Shown piece after piece: positions 1 through 9,455 of a DNA stretch of 64,000 bases. A program made the position numbers and the translations under genes. The stretch comes from Halichondria panicea (taxonomy: Eukaryota > Porifera > Demospongiae > Suberitida > Halichondriidae). The stretch covers positions 3,412,169 to 3,476,168 of the forward strand of contig NC_087386.1 in the NCBI RefSeq assembly GCF_963675165.1. The letters are read 5' to 3'. How positions within the stretch are numbered: position 1 is the first letter of the stretch; each line of letters starts with the position of its first letter. A model generated the notes under the pieces. That model was not told where the DNA came from, did not search any database, and saw nothing but the letters and a program-made list of their open reading frames with translations.

Positions 1-342
1 GCCTCATGGTTTCCAACTTCTTCGTCCCAAATTTCACACTCAATTCTAAAACAATCCTGCAGCAGTATGAAACAGTGATGACCCTAATTTCATACCTCTA
101 AATCACTGTCTATCTCAGAAGATTCATCTGTTGAAGACTCCATCCGGGGCTGAGTTTGGTCCATTTCAACATCTGATGATCTTCATTGACATAGCCTGAG
201 CCACCAATGATTATTCATAGCTGCTTATCAGCGTGTTACATAATTAAGCAAGACAAATCCTGACATAAGCTTGAAACCCGACCTCCCGTCAGGGACGGTC
301 GGGCTCCGCCCAACTAATTAAAGTCGATATCTGCAGCATGTT
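1..342. other. No gene seen
   Basis: No coding exon or repeat could be supported here. The stretch is ordinary AT-rich sequence ending in a short G+C patch (270-310) just before the first MITE. Confidence 0.4.
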
Positions 343-555
343 ATATACTGTATAGTGGACAAGTTTCGTGGGGTAAAAAATTTGTTTAACTCGAGAAACG
401 GTAGTTTTCGTGAGTAAAAATTTTGTTTAGTCTCATGGCTGCACGGGATTCCTACGTTCGCCACGCCTACGATAAAATTTCGTGGAGGTCGGCCTGCCCA
501 CGAAACTAACGAATATTTTACCCCACGAAAATTACCCGCTATATACGGTATATAA
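343..555. repeat. MITE-A copy 1 (about 210 bp)
   Basis: A short non-coding element with imperfect terminal inverted repeats. The left end reads TATACTGTATAGTGG followed by a TTTCGTGGGGTAAAA block, and the right end is its near reverse complement ending in CCCGCTATATACGGTATA. The motif 'ACGAAAATT / AATTTTCGTGG' recurs inside. A related copy lies at 52380-52570, and weaker relatives are seen near 30310-30440, 37480-37560, 41250-41370 and 55220-55350. The TA-rich ends suggest a Tc1/mariner-type origin, but the target duplication is not decisive. Confidence 0.6.
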
Positions 556-2130
556 TATATAATAGCTAACAAATATGCAAGGCTATGCAAGGCTACAGCA
601 ATACTAAACCTGATGCAGTTAGATCTTTTGTGATGGTAAAGGTAGTTTTAGAAACTTAGAAACTTCCCTGTCACAATGAGCACAGTAAAAGGACGTTTTC
701 CGGGTGGCAGACAGATCATGAATAATTAGCAAACTGGGCGGAGCCAGCTCCACTCCAGGCCACGCCCAGTTTGTCACAAGGCCAATTTTTACCTAATGCA
801 ACGAAAGCTGCGAAAGATGTAGTCCATGCATCAGCCGCCCTGGATAGTCCGTCTGAGCAATTTAGTCTGAACTTTTTTGGCCAATCAAGGATTGACAAAA
901 AGTATATGCGTTCTCTACAGTATGACGCATAGCTAGCAGCCTAGAGCTATAGTAAGTTGAGTTGACTGCACTAGTGCCGTGCAATCTTTTTCTTGTTCTT
1001 TTGACTTGCTCCAAGAAAAACAAAAATTAATAGTCAAGCATTCGCGGTTGACCTTTTGCATGCGTTGGACGTTGAATTCTTCTGGTTTTGACATTGAGTA
1101 ATGACAATTAACATTCCATTCTAGAGGTCATTCCACAATGACCTCTAGACTAAAGTGGTCAGGCTCGAGGGGTCCGACACTGGAATGTTTAGCGTATAAG
1201 ATTTCAGAGATTTCACAGAGCCTTCCCCACATGCATCACTGGATAATTCTGTTATTATTGAGTGTGTCTTAACTATATAATTATAGTCCAGCCTAGCTAC
1301 TGTAATACCTATCAGGAAACATACGTAATTATTATGAATGAACAAAAAAAAAATACTATAGGTATACTAAGCTAGCTAGCTATTATTATAGCTATACAAT
1401 GTTTACAATGTTTGCAATACCATCTCTTGTTGTATAGTCTATATATCTCTCATGGAACCAATTACCCTCTAGCTTACAATAGCGTCACCATCTTGCTTCC
1501 GTCATCTGGGCAACGGCAGTAACAGAAAACTTCAATATTTACTCTTTGTGGACAATCTGGTGCTTCTTAATGGTTCCATCTTTTCTTTTTCGATGCATTG
1601 CAGAAAATGCTGTCTTATGGCTTCTTGCTTAAACACATACATACAACACATACATACAACCGAACGCAATATGTGTCAATCCGCAATCAATGTGCCACTG
1701 CTACGTTAACATTTAAAACAGACTTGCTCGTGCGTACTATACTTAACTCCGAGATAAAGGTATACAATGATGGTAGATATATCAATCCAGTGATTGCCAC
1801 GCGTGTGTAAAATTGATCTGACAGACTTCGATTGTTGCAATACTGTAGGCTTCAATCGTGGAAATTGACCTCTCAATAGCACATATCATGTGGTAGCCAT
1901 TGGAGCAGAGTAACATGTAGATTATTTATTTGTTTCCAAACAGATTTTGAGCTCCTGGAGTTATCATCATCCCCAATAACAATTATAAATTATTCGCATT
2001 TCGATGTCAGCAGAAATTCTTCAGTAGTTACAAGTTTTTCATGGTCAGCATTGTACCGTGATAACATACCGTGATAACATACTTGAAGTATTTGTAGCTT
2101 GCGATTTGACCTCGATGCAGCTGTTATGTT
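556..2130. other. No gene seen; one small hairpin
   Basis: No convincing coding sequence. A 10-bp inverted repeat (AAACTGGGCG / CGCCCAGTTT, 731-772) brackets a G+C-rich patch. Perfect adjacent duplications occur at about 1630-1660 (13 bp, ACACATACATACA) and 2056-2083 (13 bp, ACCGTGATAACAT). Confidence 0.4.
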
Positions 2131-2211
2131 TGATATGAAACTATTAGAACAATCACTATTATCTGTTAATTCATGTTATGTATCATTTAGATCATTTAGA
2201 TTGTATCACCC
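2131..2211 (+). repeat. 5' LTR of gypsy element, left piece
   Basis: It matches the 3' LTR from 7454. The copy here contains ATCATTTAG twice in tandem where the 3' LTR has it once, so the duplication arose after the two LTRs separated. The LTR continues at 4158 after the inserted element, with the 7-bp target ATCACCC present on both sides (2205-2211 and 4158-4164). Confidence 0.8.
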
Positions 2212-4157
2212 TAGGGTCCGCAATGGGAAAAATAAAAGTGAACGAATCAGTCTTAAACTTCTGCTGTATACTCTAGTACATGATAGCAATACAGCTGCAC
2301 CTTTAAATCCCAGTTTCCGTTACTATTTTTCTTGCAGTGGTGCTCTAAAGTTCAAAGGTCATAGCAGGCTCTAATAAGTGTCATTTTTGAACAATCTGAT
2401 CAACTATCATACTAACTTTTGCACTGGATCGATTACTGAATTAACTGGGGGCATATACATCACATATAAACCGAGCAAAGATTCTCACAGGTAGGTATTT
2501 CAAGGCTAGCAGCATATAGTAGGTCAAGCATTTTGATAATTTACTTGTAATGTTGTTGAATTTGCAAGTCTCGCATATGGTTTTCAGAAAGTACTAAGCC
2601 TAAGTAGTTCATATATCAAATATCAAATGAATTGCTCATTGCTTACCATCTGGCGGGAGGGTGTTTATATTTTAATTAGTGTATGCATCCCATAATTGAA
2701 CCCCAGTGTCACATCGAACATGGTAGACCCTTTATACAGACACCAGATTGTGTTAGATGATCATACTCTTACTATCTACATTCAGGAACCAAGCAGAAGG
2801 TCTCCTTACAATGTCAAAGAGCATTCTACCTGCAAGTCAGCAAAATACACCACTGCAAGCACGATAATTATTTCAAAATAACTTGATTGGATCATCTTAT
2901 ATATAGCTAAAATGCTGCATTTAGGATTAATTTGTCAGATTGTAGTTCATAATAATAATAATGTGTTAACGTTATTTCAATTTATGATTCTAAATTTATG
3001 TTAACAATTATGTATCTATAGATTTACTGTAATAACTAAGTCACCAAGCATTAGATCTACAACAATATCAATTCCGCTTGATGTAATTGTATATACATGT
3101 GCAAGAGCTAGAAGATTGTATTGAAAAAAGTGATTTACCACCCTTTGTATTGTGAGCAATCTTACCAGTATAATCAGAAATAAAAATTTGAGCACGAGGA
3201 CACCCATATATAATTAAAGAATGGTACTGTGGCTCTATGGTGGACTACGACACTTTATCGAAGATTTATGAAATTAAATACGATCGAGGGTGAAGAAGAA
3301 CTATGATATTGTTGTAGATCTAATACCTGGTGACTTCGTTATAGTAGATCTAATAATTTTATATTAAATTGAAATAACGTTAACACATAATTATTATTAT
3401 TATGAACTACAATCTGACAAATTAATCCTAAATGCAGCATTTTAGCTATAAGATGATCCAATTAAGTTCTTTTGAAATAATTATCGTGCTTGCAGTGGTG
3501 TATTTTGCTGACTTGCAGGTAGAATGCTTTTTGACATCGTAAGGAGACCTTCTGCTCGGTTCCTGAATGTAGATAGTAAGAGTATGATCATCTAACACAA
3601 TCTGGTGTCTGTATAAAGGGTCCACCATGTTCGATGTGACACTGGGGTTCAATTATGGGATGCATACACTAATTAAAATATAAACACCCTCCCGCCAGAT
3701 GGTAAGCAATGAGCAATTCATTTGATATTTGATATATGAACTACTTAGGCTTAGTACTTTCTGAAAACCATATGCGAGACTTGCAAATTCAACAACATTA
3801 CAAGTAAATTATCAAAATGCTTGACCTACTATATGCTGCTAGCCTTGAAATACCTACCTGTGAGAATCTTTGCTCGGTTTATATGTGATGTATATGCCCC
3901 CAGTTAATTCAGTAATCGATCCAGTGCAAAAGTTAGTATGATAGTTGATCAGATTGTTCAAAAATGACACTTATTAGAGCCTGCTATGACCTTTGAACTT
4001 TCAGGCAAATTTTGTAAATTAAAGAGCACCACTGCAAGAAAAATAGTAACGGAAACTGGGATTTAAAGGTGCAGCTGTATTGCTATTATGTACTAGAGTA
4101 TACAGCAGAAGTTTGAGACTGATTCGTTCACTTTCATTTTTCCCATTGCGGACCCTA
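2212..4157. mobile_element. 1.95-kb foldback (near-complete palindrome) element
   Basis: The ends are TAGGGTCCGCAATGGG and its reverse complement CCCATTGCGGACCCTA. The arms match almost end to end: 2212-2983 against 3364-4157 closely, and further inward to about 3075 / 3302 with more divergence, leaving a loop of only about 225 bp. Target duplication ATCACCC is 7 bp, or 8 bp with one mismatch (TATCACCC / AATCACCC). The first bases fit the hAT-type YARNG end rule, so a non-autonomous hAT-like origin is possible. Identical short reading frames on the two strands (2696-2881 and 3446-3652) simply mirror the arms and are not taken as genes. The right arm has an extra block of about 22 bp near 4004-4025. 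Confidence 0.85.
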
Positions 4158-4230
4158 ATCACCCTTTACCAGTCACACGTGTCTATCAAAAGCCTCGTAT
4201 TGGAGGTATATTTCTATTGACACTATCAGA
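4158..4230 (+). repeat. 5' LTR of gypsy element, right piece
   Basis: This continues the LTR after the inserted element. It matches 7524-7609 (ACCCTTTACCAGTCACACGTG and TCGTATTGGAGGTATATTTC). It lacks about 10 bp (ATTCTATGCT) that the 3' copy has before TATCAAAAGCC. The end of the LTR and the primer-binding site could not be placed. Confidence 0.75.
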
Positions 4231-4322
4231 ACAGTTTAGTACAATTTTGATAGCATAGATAAGTTCCTGCGGCCCACTAGACTGGATTCGGACCCAAGCT
4301 CCAGCACGGCTATCTAAAGGCA

Positions 4323-4770
4323 CTGTATATAAAGCCCACCAACGAAGTGTTCGCCCGACATTTGCTGGCTACTCGATGGCAGAAGAGTGGAGAGACAATG
4401 GATGAATTCCTCCAGGCCCTCAAGACCCTAGCCAAAGATTGCAAGTTCAAAGATGTCACTGCTACGGTGTACAGAGATGAGTCTGTGCGTGATGCCGGTC
4501 TACAGTCCGGTTCTATTCGACAGCGTTTGTTGGAGAATAGTACACTCGACTTGAGCCCGACGCGGCAGCTCTGAAACATATGTTACACCTAATCCACCTA
4601 CGTTCTCTACTGCAGCTGCTACCTTATCTACTGATGATCCTTCCGAAAGCTGCGGTGTCCGGAACTAAGTGCTACTTTTGCGGATACAGTAAGTCATAAA
4701 TGCCCCGCTAAAGAAGCTGTTTGCCGAAGTTGTCAAAAGAAAGGGCACTTTGCCAACGTTTGTAGATCCA
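4323..4770 (+). pseudogene. gypsy gag fragment with two zinc knuckles
   Basis: The frame from about 4323 reads as the C-terminal part of a Retrotrans_gag domain. It has the pattern FARHLLATRWQKSGETMDEF, then LAKDCKF, RDESV and RQRLLE, as in metazoan gypsy elements. Downstream (about 4670-4770) two CCHC knuckles are readable: CYFCG...HKC, interrupted by a 4-base insertion that brings a stop, and CRSCQKKGHFANVC. The N-terminal part of gag is absent. Gag binds and packages the element RNA; this copy cannot do so as it stands. Confidence 0.75.
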
Positions 4771-4814
4771 ATCCAGCGAGCAACCGATCAGAACAAAGTA
4801 ATGCCACGGCGTCT

Positions 4815-5720
4815 GTGTACCCGACTCTAGCCACGGTCCCTTCCTCCACTCCGCCAACCCTCGAGTACGGTGTAAGTGCCAGGGCTTTGGTGGATTCTTG
4901 CAGCTCCGAAAGTTTTATCCATCCCCACCTCGCTGGCACCCTTAACCTCCGCAAACACCTTGTTCGTCGAAGGATATCTATGGCCCAGTCCACACTGTCA
5001 GTTGAGACCCTCGGGCACTGTGTTGTCAACCAGGGTTGAATGGAAAAACCTATCCTGGTTTTCGTCTGTCTATCCTTGCAGGTCTCTGCTCTGATTTGAT
5101 TCTTGGTCTCGATTTCCAGCAGCAACATCAGCTTTCTTCATGGTACCCACCTCTTGAGGTCTGTGGTCTCACCACATTGAAAGTAGAACCTCCTTTTTGC
5201 CAATCTAACAGCGGATGTCCACCCAATCGCCACCAAGTCGCGAAAGTTCAGGATAGGAAGTTCATTGATTCCGAAGTGCAACGTCTACTGGGTGAAGGAA
5301 TTATCGAACCTAGCAAATCTCCCTGGAGGACTCAAGTTGTGGTTACCCGCAACGAAAACCACAAGAAGAGAATGGTTATCGACTACTCGCAAACCATCAA
5401 TCGTTTTACTCTTCCTTTCCTTTACCGTCAATGCTATAGCCCAGTATTGTGTTTTTAGCACCATCGATCTACGCAGTGCATACCATCAGGTCAGCATTAA
5501 GGAAAATGACACACCTTATATGGCCTTCCAAGCTGGTGATGCGTTGTATCAGTTTACGCGTATACCTTTCGGAGTAACGAACGGAGTGGCATATTTTCAG
5601 AGAATCATGGCTGATTTAATCACAAGTGAAAAGCTGCAAGGTACCTTCGCCTATCTGGACAACGTAAAAGAAGAGCACGACGAAAATTTGAAGCGTGTTC
5701 AAAATGTGGCCACCCAGTGA
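4815..5720 (+). pseudogene. gypsy protease and reverse transcriptase, broken
   Basis: The protease region is marked by ALVDSCSSESFI (catalytic Asp codon at 4893). Families of this type usually have DTG or DSG, so the third residue is changed to Cys. After a frame change, reverse transcriptase motifs follow: IIEPSKSPW, MVIDYS, STIDLRSAYHQVSI, and FTRIPFGVTNGVAYFQ (5265-5650). The catalytic YxDD box reads YLDN (5652-5663), so the second metal-binding Asp is lost. The C-terminal RT part is shortened relative to the family. At least three frames are needed to read the region, so it is inactive. Confidence 0.8.
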
Positions 5721-5813
5721 CAAATCACCTACAATGATGCCAGAAGTGTTTTTTCCACTCGAAAACTGGCCGGGGAAGGAGAAGTCAGACCAGGCCTCTC
5801 TGCTCCAAATGAC

Positions 5814-6352
5814 ATGAAGAGTCTCCGCTGGGTCCTCGGGTTCTCTTCGTACTACTCCCCGTGGATTAAGCACTATTCTGAGAAGATACGACCGCTTACC
5901 ACCACATCCATCCTCCCACTATCCGGAGAAGCCCAGCTGGCGTTTGAAAACGTAAAACGGGATATCGCCGAATCAGTCATGTGTGCCGTGCCGTTGATGA
6001 GGACACCCTTTTCGAAGTCGAAACCGATGCATCTGACTATGCCATCGCAGCTACCCTCAATCAGAACGGGCGACCGGTAGCCTTTTTCTCTCGCATGTTA
6101 CATGGTCCTGAGATTGGCCATGCCTCCGTCGAAAAAGAAGCAATTCGTCACTGGCGGCACTATCTTACCGGAAGGAAATTCACTATAACAACTGATCAGC
6201 GATCAGTTGCCTACATGTTCGACAACAAACAGAAAGGAAAGATTAAAAATGACAAGATTATGCGATGGAGGACTGAGTTGTCGTGCTACCGGTTTGACAT
6301 TGTTTATCGTCCACCTGACACGTTATCCCGAGCCTGCCATTCCATCTGCTGA
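5814..6352 (+). pseudogene. gypsy RT connection and RNase H fragment
   Basis: The first part reads as the RT thumb/connection (LRWVLGFSSYYSPWIKHYSE). After a frame change the RNase H domain follows: FEVETDASDYAIAATLNQNG (first catalytic Asp), FFSRML, a VEKEA segment, and TTDQRSVAYMFD (catalytic Asp in TDQ). It ends in DTLSRA, the usual junction to integrase. RNase H would degrade the RNA template during cDNA synthesis. Two frames are required. Confidence 0.75.
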
Positions 6353-7404
6353 GAGCGCTTCATAATTCACTTTGTCATCCTGGTGTCACCCGCATGTGCC
6401 ACTTTGTGAAAACTCGAAACCTACCATATTCTATTGAAGATGTGCGACAGATGATGACCAAGGCTTGTTGGGTATGTGCCGAAAATAAGCCCCAGTTTTA
6501 CTCACCAGTTCAATCTCACTTAGTGAAGGCTACTCAACCATTCGAGCGACTAAACATCGATTTCAAAGGCCCATTAAAGTCTAACAACCAAAATGTTTAC
6601 TTCCTCAACATTATCGATGAGTTCAGTCGATTCCCTTTCGTGTTCCCGTGTAAGGATGTCAGCACACGGAGCGTTATACAGTGCTTACGCCAGTTTTTTC
6701 CCCTCTTTGGAATGCCTGCATACATCCACTCTGACAGGGGTGCATCCTTTATGAGTGAGGAACTACGACAATTCCTCCTGAGTAAAGGCATCGCGACCAG
6801 TCGAACCACTCCTTATAACCCTGCATGTAATGGACAAGTGGAAAAGTACAACGGAACGGCTATGACGATGGCCCTGGAGACTCGAGGATTACCAGTCACG
6901 CGCTGGCAGGATGTACTCCCTGATGCTCTCCACTCACTACGATCTCTGCTCTGCACGGCTACTAATTGTACACCGCATGAGAGATTCTTCAAATTTGAGA
7001 GGCGATCTTCCTGCGGGCCAACATGGCTCTCCTCACCTGGTGCTGTCCTACTCAAACGTCATGTTCGAACAAGCAAAAGTGACCCTTTGGTCGACGAAGT
7101 CGAGCTGCTTCAGGCAAATCCACAGTATGCTCATATTCGACACCTTGATGGACGAGAAACTACTGTATCCATTCGACACTTGGCTCCCTGTGGAGATACC
7201 GAGACCCAACAGTCTCCTGATGACAATACCACTCCCACAACATCTGAGGATACTACTGCCTTGGAGACTCCAGACCAAACTACGTCCCCTCCACTCATAA
7301 TCCCTGTTCCGGCTACTGAGAATCCGCGAGGTCCTATCGACCCGACTATTGAACCTCCACTTCGGCGTTCGCAACGCCACAGGTCCTCACCTGACTATTA
7401 CTGA
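6340..7404 (+). CDS. gypsy integrase (open frame)
   Basis: The longest intact frame of the element; it opens upstream of the Met at 6394. It contains the HHCC zinc domain (LHNSLCHPGVT ... CWVCAENK) and an rve core with catalytic residues NIDFKG (Asp 6559), HSDRGASF (Asp 6733) and GQVEKYN (Glu 6841). The D to E spacing has 35 residues between, the normal D,D(35)E arrangement. The C-terminal tail is rich in Thr/Pro and ends in RRSQRHRSSPDYY, as in many gypsy polyproteins. It would insert element cDNA into host DNA. The frame is intact but the upstream enzymes are broken. Confidence 0.85.
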   Translation, partial: FHLLRALHNSLCHPGVTRMCHFVKTRNLPYSIEDVRQMMTKACWVCAENKPQFYSPVQSHLVKATQPFERLNIDFKGPLKSNNQNVYFLNIIDEFSRFPFVFPCKDVSTRSVIQCLRQFFPLFGMPAYIHSDRGASFMSEELRQFLLSKGIATSRTTPYNPACNGQVEKYNGTAMTMALETRGLPVTRWQDVLPDALHSLRSLLCTATNCTPHERFFKFERRSSCGPTWLSSPGAVLLKRHVRTSKSDPLVDEVELLQANPQYAHIRHLDGRETTVSIRHLAPCGDTETQQSPDDNTTPTTSEDTTALETPDQTTSPPLIIPVPATENPRGPIDPTIEPPLRRSQRHRSSPDYY

Positions 7405-7440
7405 ACAATTTGCTCACCTGACTGTTATTGAACATTCGAC

Positions 7441-7453
7441 AGTGAGGGGTGAA
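7441..7453 (+). other. Polypurine tract of gypsy element
   Basis: AGTGAGGGGTGAA lies directly before the 3' LTR start (TGATATG at 7454), the expected position for priming plus-strand DNA synthesis. Confidence 0.65.
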
Positions 7454-7620
7454 TGATATGAAACTATTAGAACAATCACTATCCTTTGTTATACCTGTTG
7501 ATTCATGTTATGTATCATTTAGATCGTATCACCCTTTACCAGTCACACGTGTCATTCTATGCTATCAAAAGCCTCGTATTGGAGGTATATTTCTATTGAC
7601 ACTATCAGTACAATGTTGTG
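7454..7620 (+). repeat. 3' LTR of gypsy element
   Basis: It matches the interrupted 5' LTR from TGATATGAAACTATTAGAAC through TATTTCTATTGACACTATCAG (about 7605). The 3' boundary is uncertain because sequence past 7609 has no counterpart in the 5' copy. Confidence 0.75.
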
Positions 7621-7779
7621 TGTGTTATCTTTGGATTATCGAAAAGACTGCAACCAGTAGCGCTCTTTTGCTGTTCAAACCAGGAACAGAGAACACCAAT
7701 AGCATCCACTGACAGTTCTACCGAGAACTGTTTGTACTGCTGAGCAAACTGCAAAACCTTTCCTACCCGATTTAAAGCG

Positions 7780-8650
7780 ACACTTTTTAATAATTACGAA
7801 CCCAAGAGGCACACTAACAAATGGCAGAATTTGTTAACCAAGCATAAACAGGTTGGGGCAGTCTTCCTAGATATCTGTAAAGCTGTACCACACAACCGAA
7901 TCATCTCATCCCTCTCAAAGATAGGCATCTCAGGTCCACTACTCACATGGTTTAAAGACTAGCCAGAGAGTTGTTCTAGAGGGATGCACTTCGGACCCAA
8001 CATCAGGAGTCCCCCCTCTGATGTTCAACATCTTTATGAACTCAATCACTGATGTACACCTGTCCCAAGACACAGAGCTCACCCTGTACGCTGATGATAT
8101 ACTCCTGTTCAAACCTATTGATAACCAAACTGATGTAAAAGACCTCCAACAGGATATCAACAGAATCGTGACCTGGATCAATGAGCAAGGTCTCAGCCCC
8201 AATCACTCCAAAACCCAGCTCCTTCCAATCACAAGCCATCAACGTAACTGTGCCATCAACGTAACTGTTAATGGCCACCCAATTTCCCCCAGCAAGTCTG
8301 TGAAGTACCTTGGTGTGTCAATCTCCAGCAATCTTAACCACATCAGGTCTGTGTGCAAATCGGCCAAAAGACAACTTGGCATGATGCATAGTCACCTCCG
8401 ACATGCCCCGTCAAAATTAAGACACCAAATCTATAAGACCACTACCCTCCCCAAACTAGAGTACTGCTGTGCGATCTGGGACCCTAGGACCCTAGAGAAT
8501 GTTCAGAAGTTTGCTGGCAGGGAAGGCACTTAGACTGGTTGCCGCTTACCATCAGAAGAAAAATACAAAAACTAAAAGTATGCTATAATATTCTTAATAA
8601 CAATTCATGCATACCCTCCAACCTCTTCACGCCCCTGTTTCCCGCACTCA
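7780..8650 (+). pseudogene. CR1/L2-like LINE reverse transcriptase fragment
   Basis: A non-LTR retrotransposon RT fragment in two or more frames. At 7852 GAVFLDICKAVPHNRIISSL matches the FLD(I/L)xKAFD palm motif, followed by GISGPLLTWF. From 8021 the frame contains LTLYADDILLF with the catalytic YADD at 8088-8099, then WINEQGLSPNHSKTQLL, VKYLGVSIS and LRHQIYKTTTLPKLEYC, a typical LINE RT/thumb layout. After 8530 the frame shifts to LDWLPLTIRRKIQKLKV. The 5' endonuclease is absent, the usual 5' truncation of LINEs. The family is named by motif style only. Confidence 0.75.
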
Positions 8651-8654
8651 TATG

Positions 8655-9000
8655 TAAGCACTATTGCACACAAGTTTTCCTTTTTTATAGAAGTTATTAC
8701 TTACTTTACCTAGGTTTATTGTAGATTCTTTTAGATTCTTTTAGTTTTAAAAAGAAATTACATTGTCTTTTTAGTACGTAGTACTAACTAGTTGTCCTTG
8801 TTTTGTTTTGTTTGCTTGTTTTGTTTTTGTTGTGTTATATTCTATGTTTCTGTTTTTTTTTTCTTTTTCCTTAATAATTTTTGTTGTCTTGTTTTTAGGT
8901 TGACATTTTAGGTTGACATTACCATTAGCTATAAATAAGCTATTTTCTGTCCTTACCTGTATGCAATGCATCAAATATTGTTTAAAGAAGAAAAAAAAAC
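8655..9000. other. T-rich low-complexity stretch
   Basis: TTTTG/TTGT-rich sequence (8770-8890) with no coding content. The block AGGTTGACATT is doubled near 8896-8920. Confidence 0.4.
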
Positions 9001-9005
9001 AGCCA

Positions 9006-9100
9006 GAGGTCGCATCTTTTGGAGGTTGAAAATTATATTGAAAATTAGTCCTGGTGTCGCATATTTAGAGGGTCGCATGTAATTGGAGGTAAAGTTAAGT
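9006..9100. repeat. GTCGCAT-type subterminal repeats, left cluster
   Basis: The motif occurs as GAGGTCGCATCTTTTGGAGG, then GGTGTCGCATATTTAGAGGG, then TCGCATGTAATTGGAGGT. A matching block GGTGTCGCATATTTGGAGGG TCGC lies at about 12654-12676 on the other side of the pogo-like transposase. The copies are in the same orientation, not inverted. They may be transposase-binding repeats at the element ends. Confidence 0.5.
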
Positions 9101-9260
9101 ACTTACCAGGTCAAAGTTCAAACAACAATATTCGATTTTGAGATAGATGCAACAATTCGTGGCTATCACCACTACAAAACAGTGTGTGTAAGTACTACTG
9201 TTGTTGGACGGGCATGTTCCCATGAAGTATTCAATAATATTCTGGTCATTCTTAAATAGG

Positions 9261-9412
9261 GGTGGCAACATAGAAGCTAAAGTTACAGGACCAAAGGCAT
9301 TTGCACACGATCTAAATCAAGGAGGGCTTGACATTCCATGTAAATATATATTTTGCGGCGATAAAGGATTGGTCAAGAAGGCAGAGAAGTTGTTAGAGAG
9401 ACTGGATGTGTA
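9261..9412 (+). CDS. Orphan exon-like frame, unknown
   Basis: An open segment that follows a possible splice acceptor (TTCTTAAATAG before 9261) and ends in a stop at 9412. It encodes GGNIEAKVTGPKAFAHDLNQ, then CKYIFCGDKGLVKKAEKLLE. It looks like a compact alpha/beta C-terminal exon. I do not recognise the family. It lies on the strand opposite to the surrounding transposase, so it may be unrelated cargo or a chance frame. Confidence 0.25.
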
Positions 9413-9455
9413 GTTCGCAAAAACGATAAAATGTGTACCAAAAAAAAATCTACTC

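Larger units (their letters stand above)
2131..7620 (+). mobile_element. Ty3/gypsy LTR retrotransposon remnant (nested)
   Basis: A degenerate gypsy-type element in the order LTR, gag, protease, reverse transcriptase, RNase H, integrase, purine tract, LTR. The two LTR copies both begin TGATATGAAACTATTAGAAC (2131 and 7454). The 5' LTR is interrupted by an unrelated palindromic element at 2212-4157. The coding part is broken into several frames; only the integrase is a long open frame. The right edge of the LTR cannot be fixed because the two copies stop resembling each other after about 7609, so the outer boundary is approximate. Confidence 0.85.

Noticed and set aside
318-590. 90-residue minus-strand frame
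   Set aside because: It lies wholly on MITE-A and reads its inverted ends; no coding motif.
2696-3652. Two almost identical 61-68-residue frames on opposite strands
   Set aside because: They are mirror images from the palindromic arms of the foldback element, with no protein motif and no codon-level conservation beyond arm identity.
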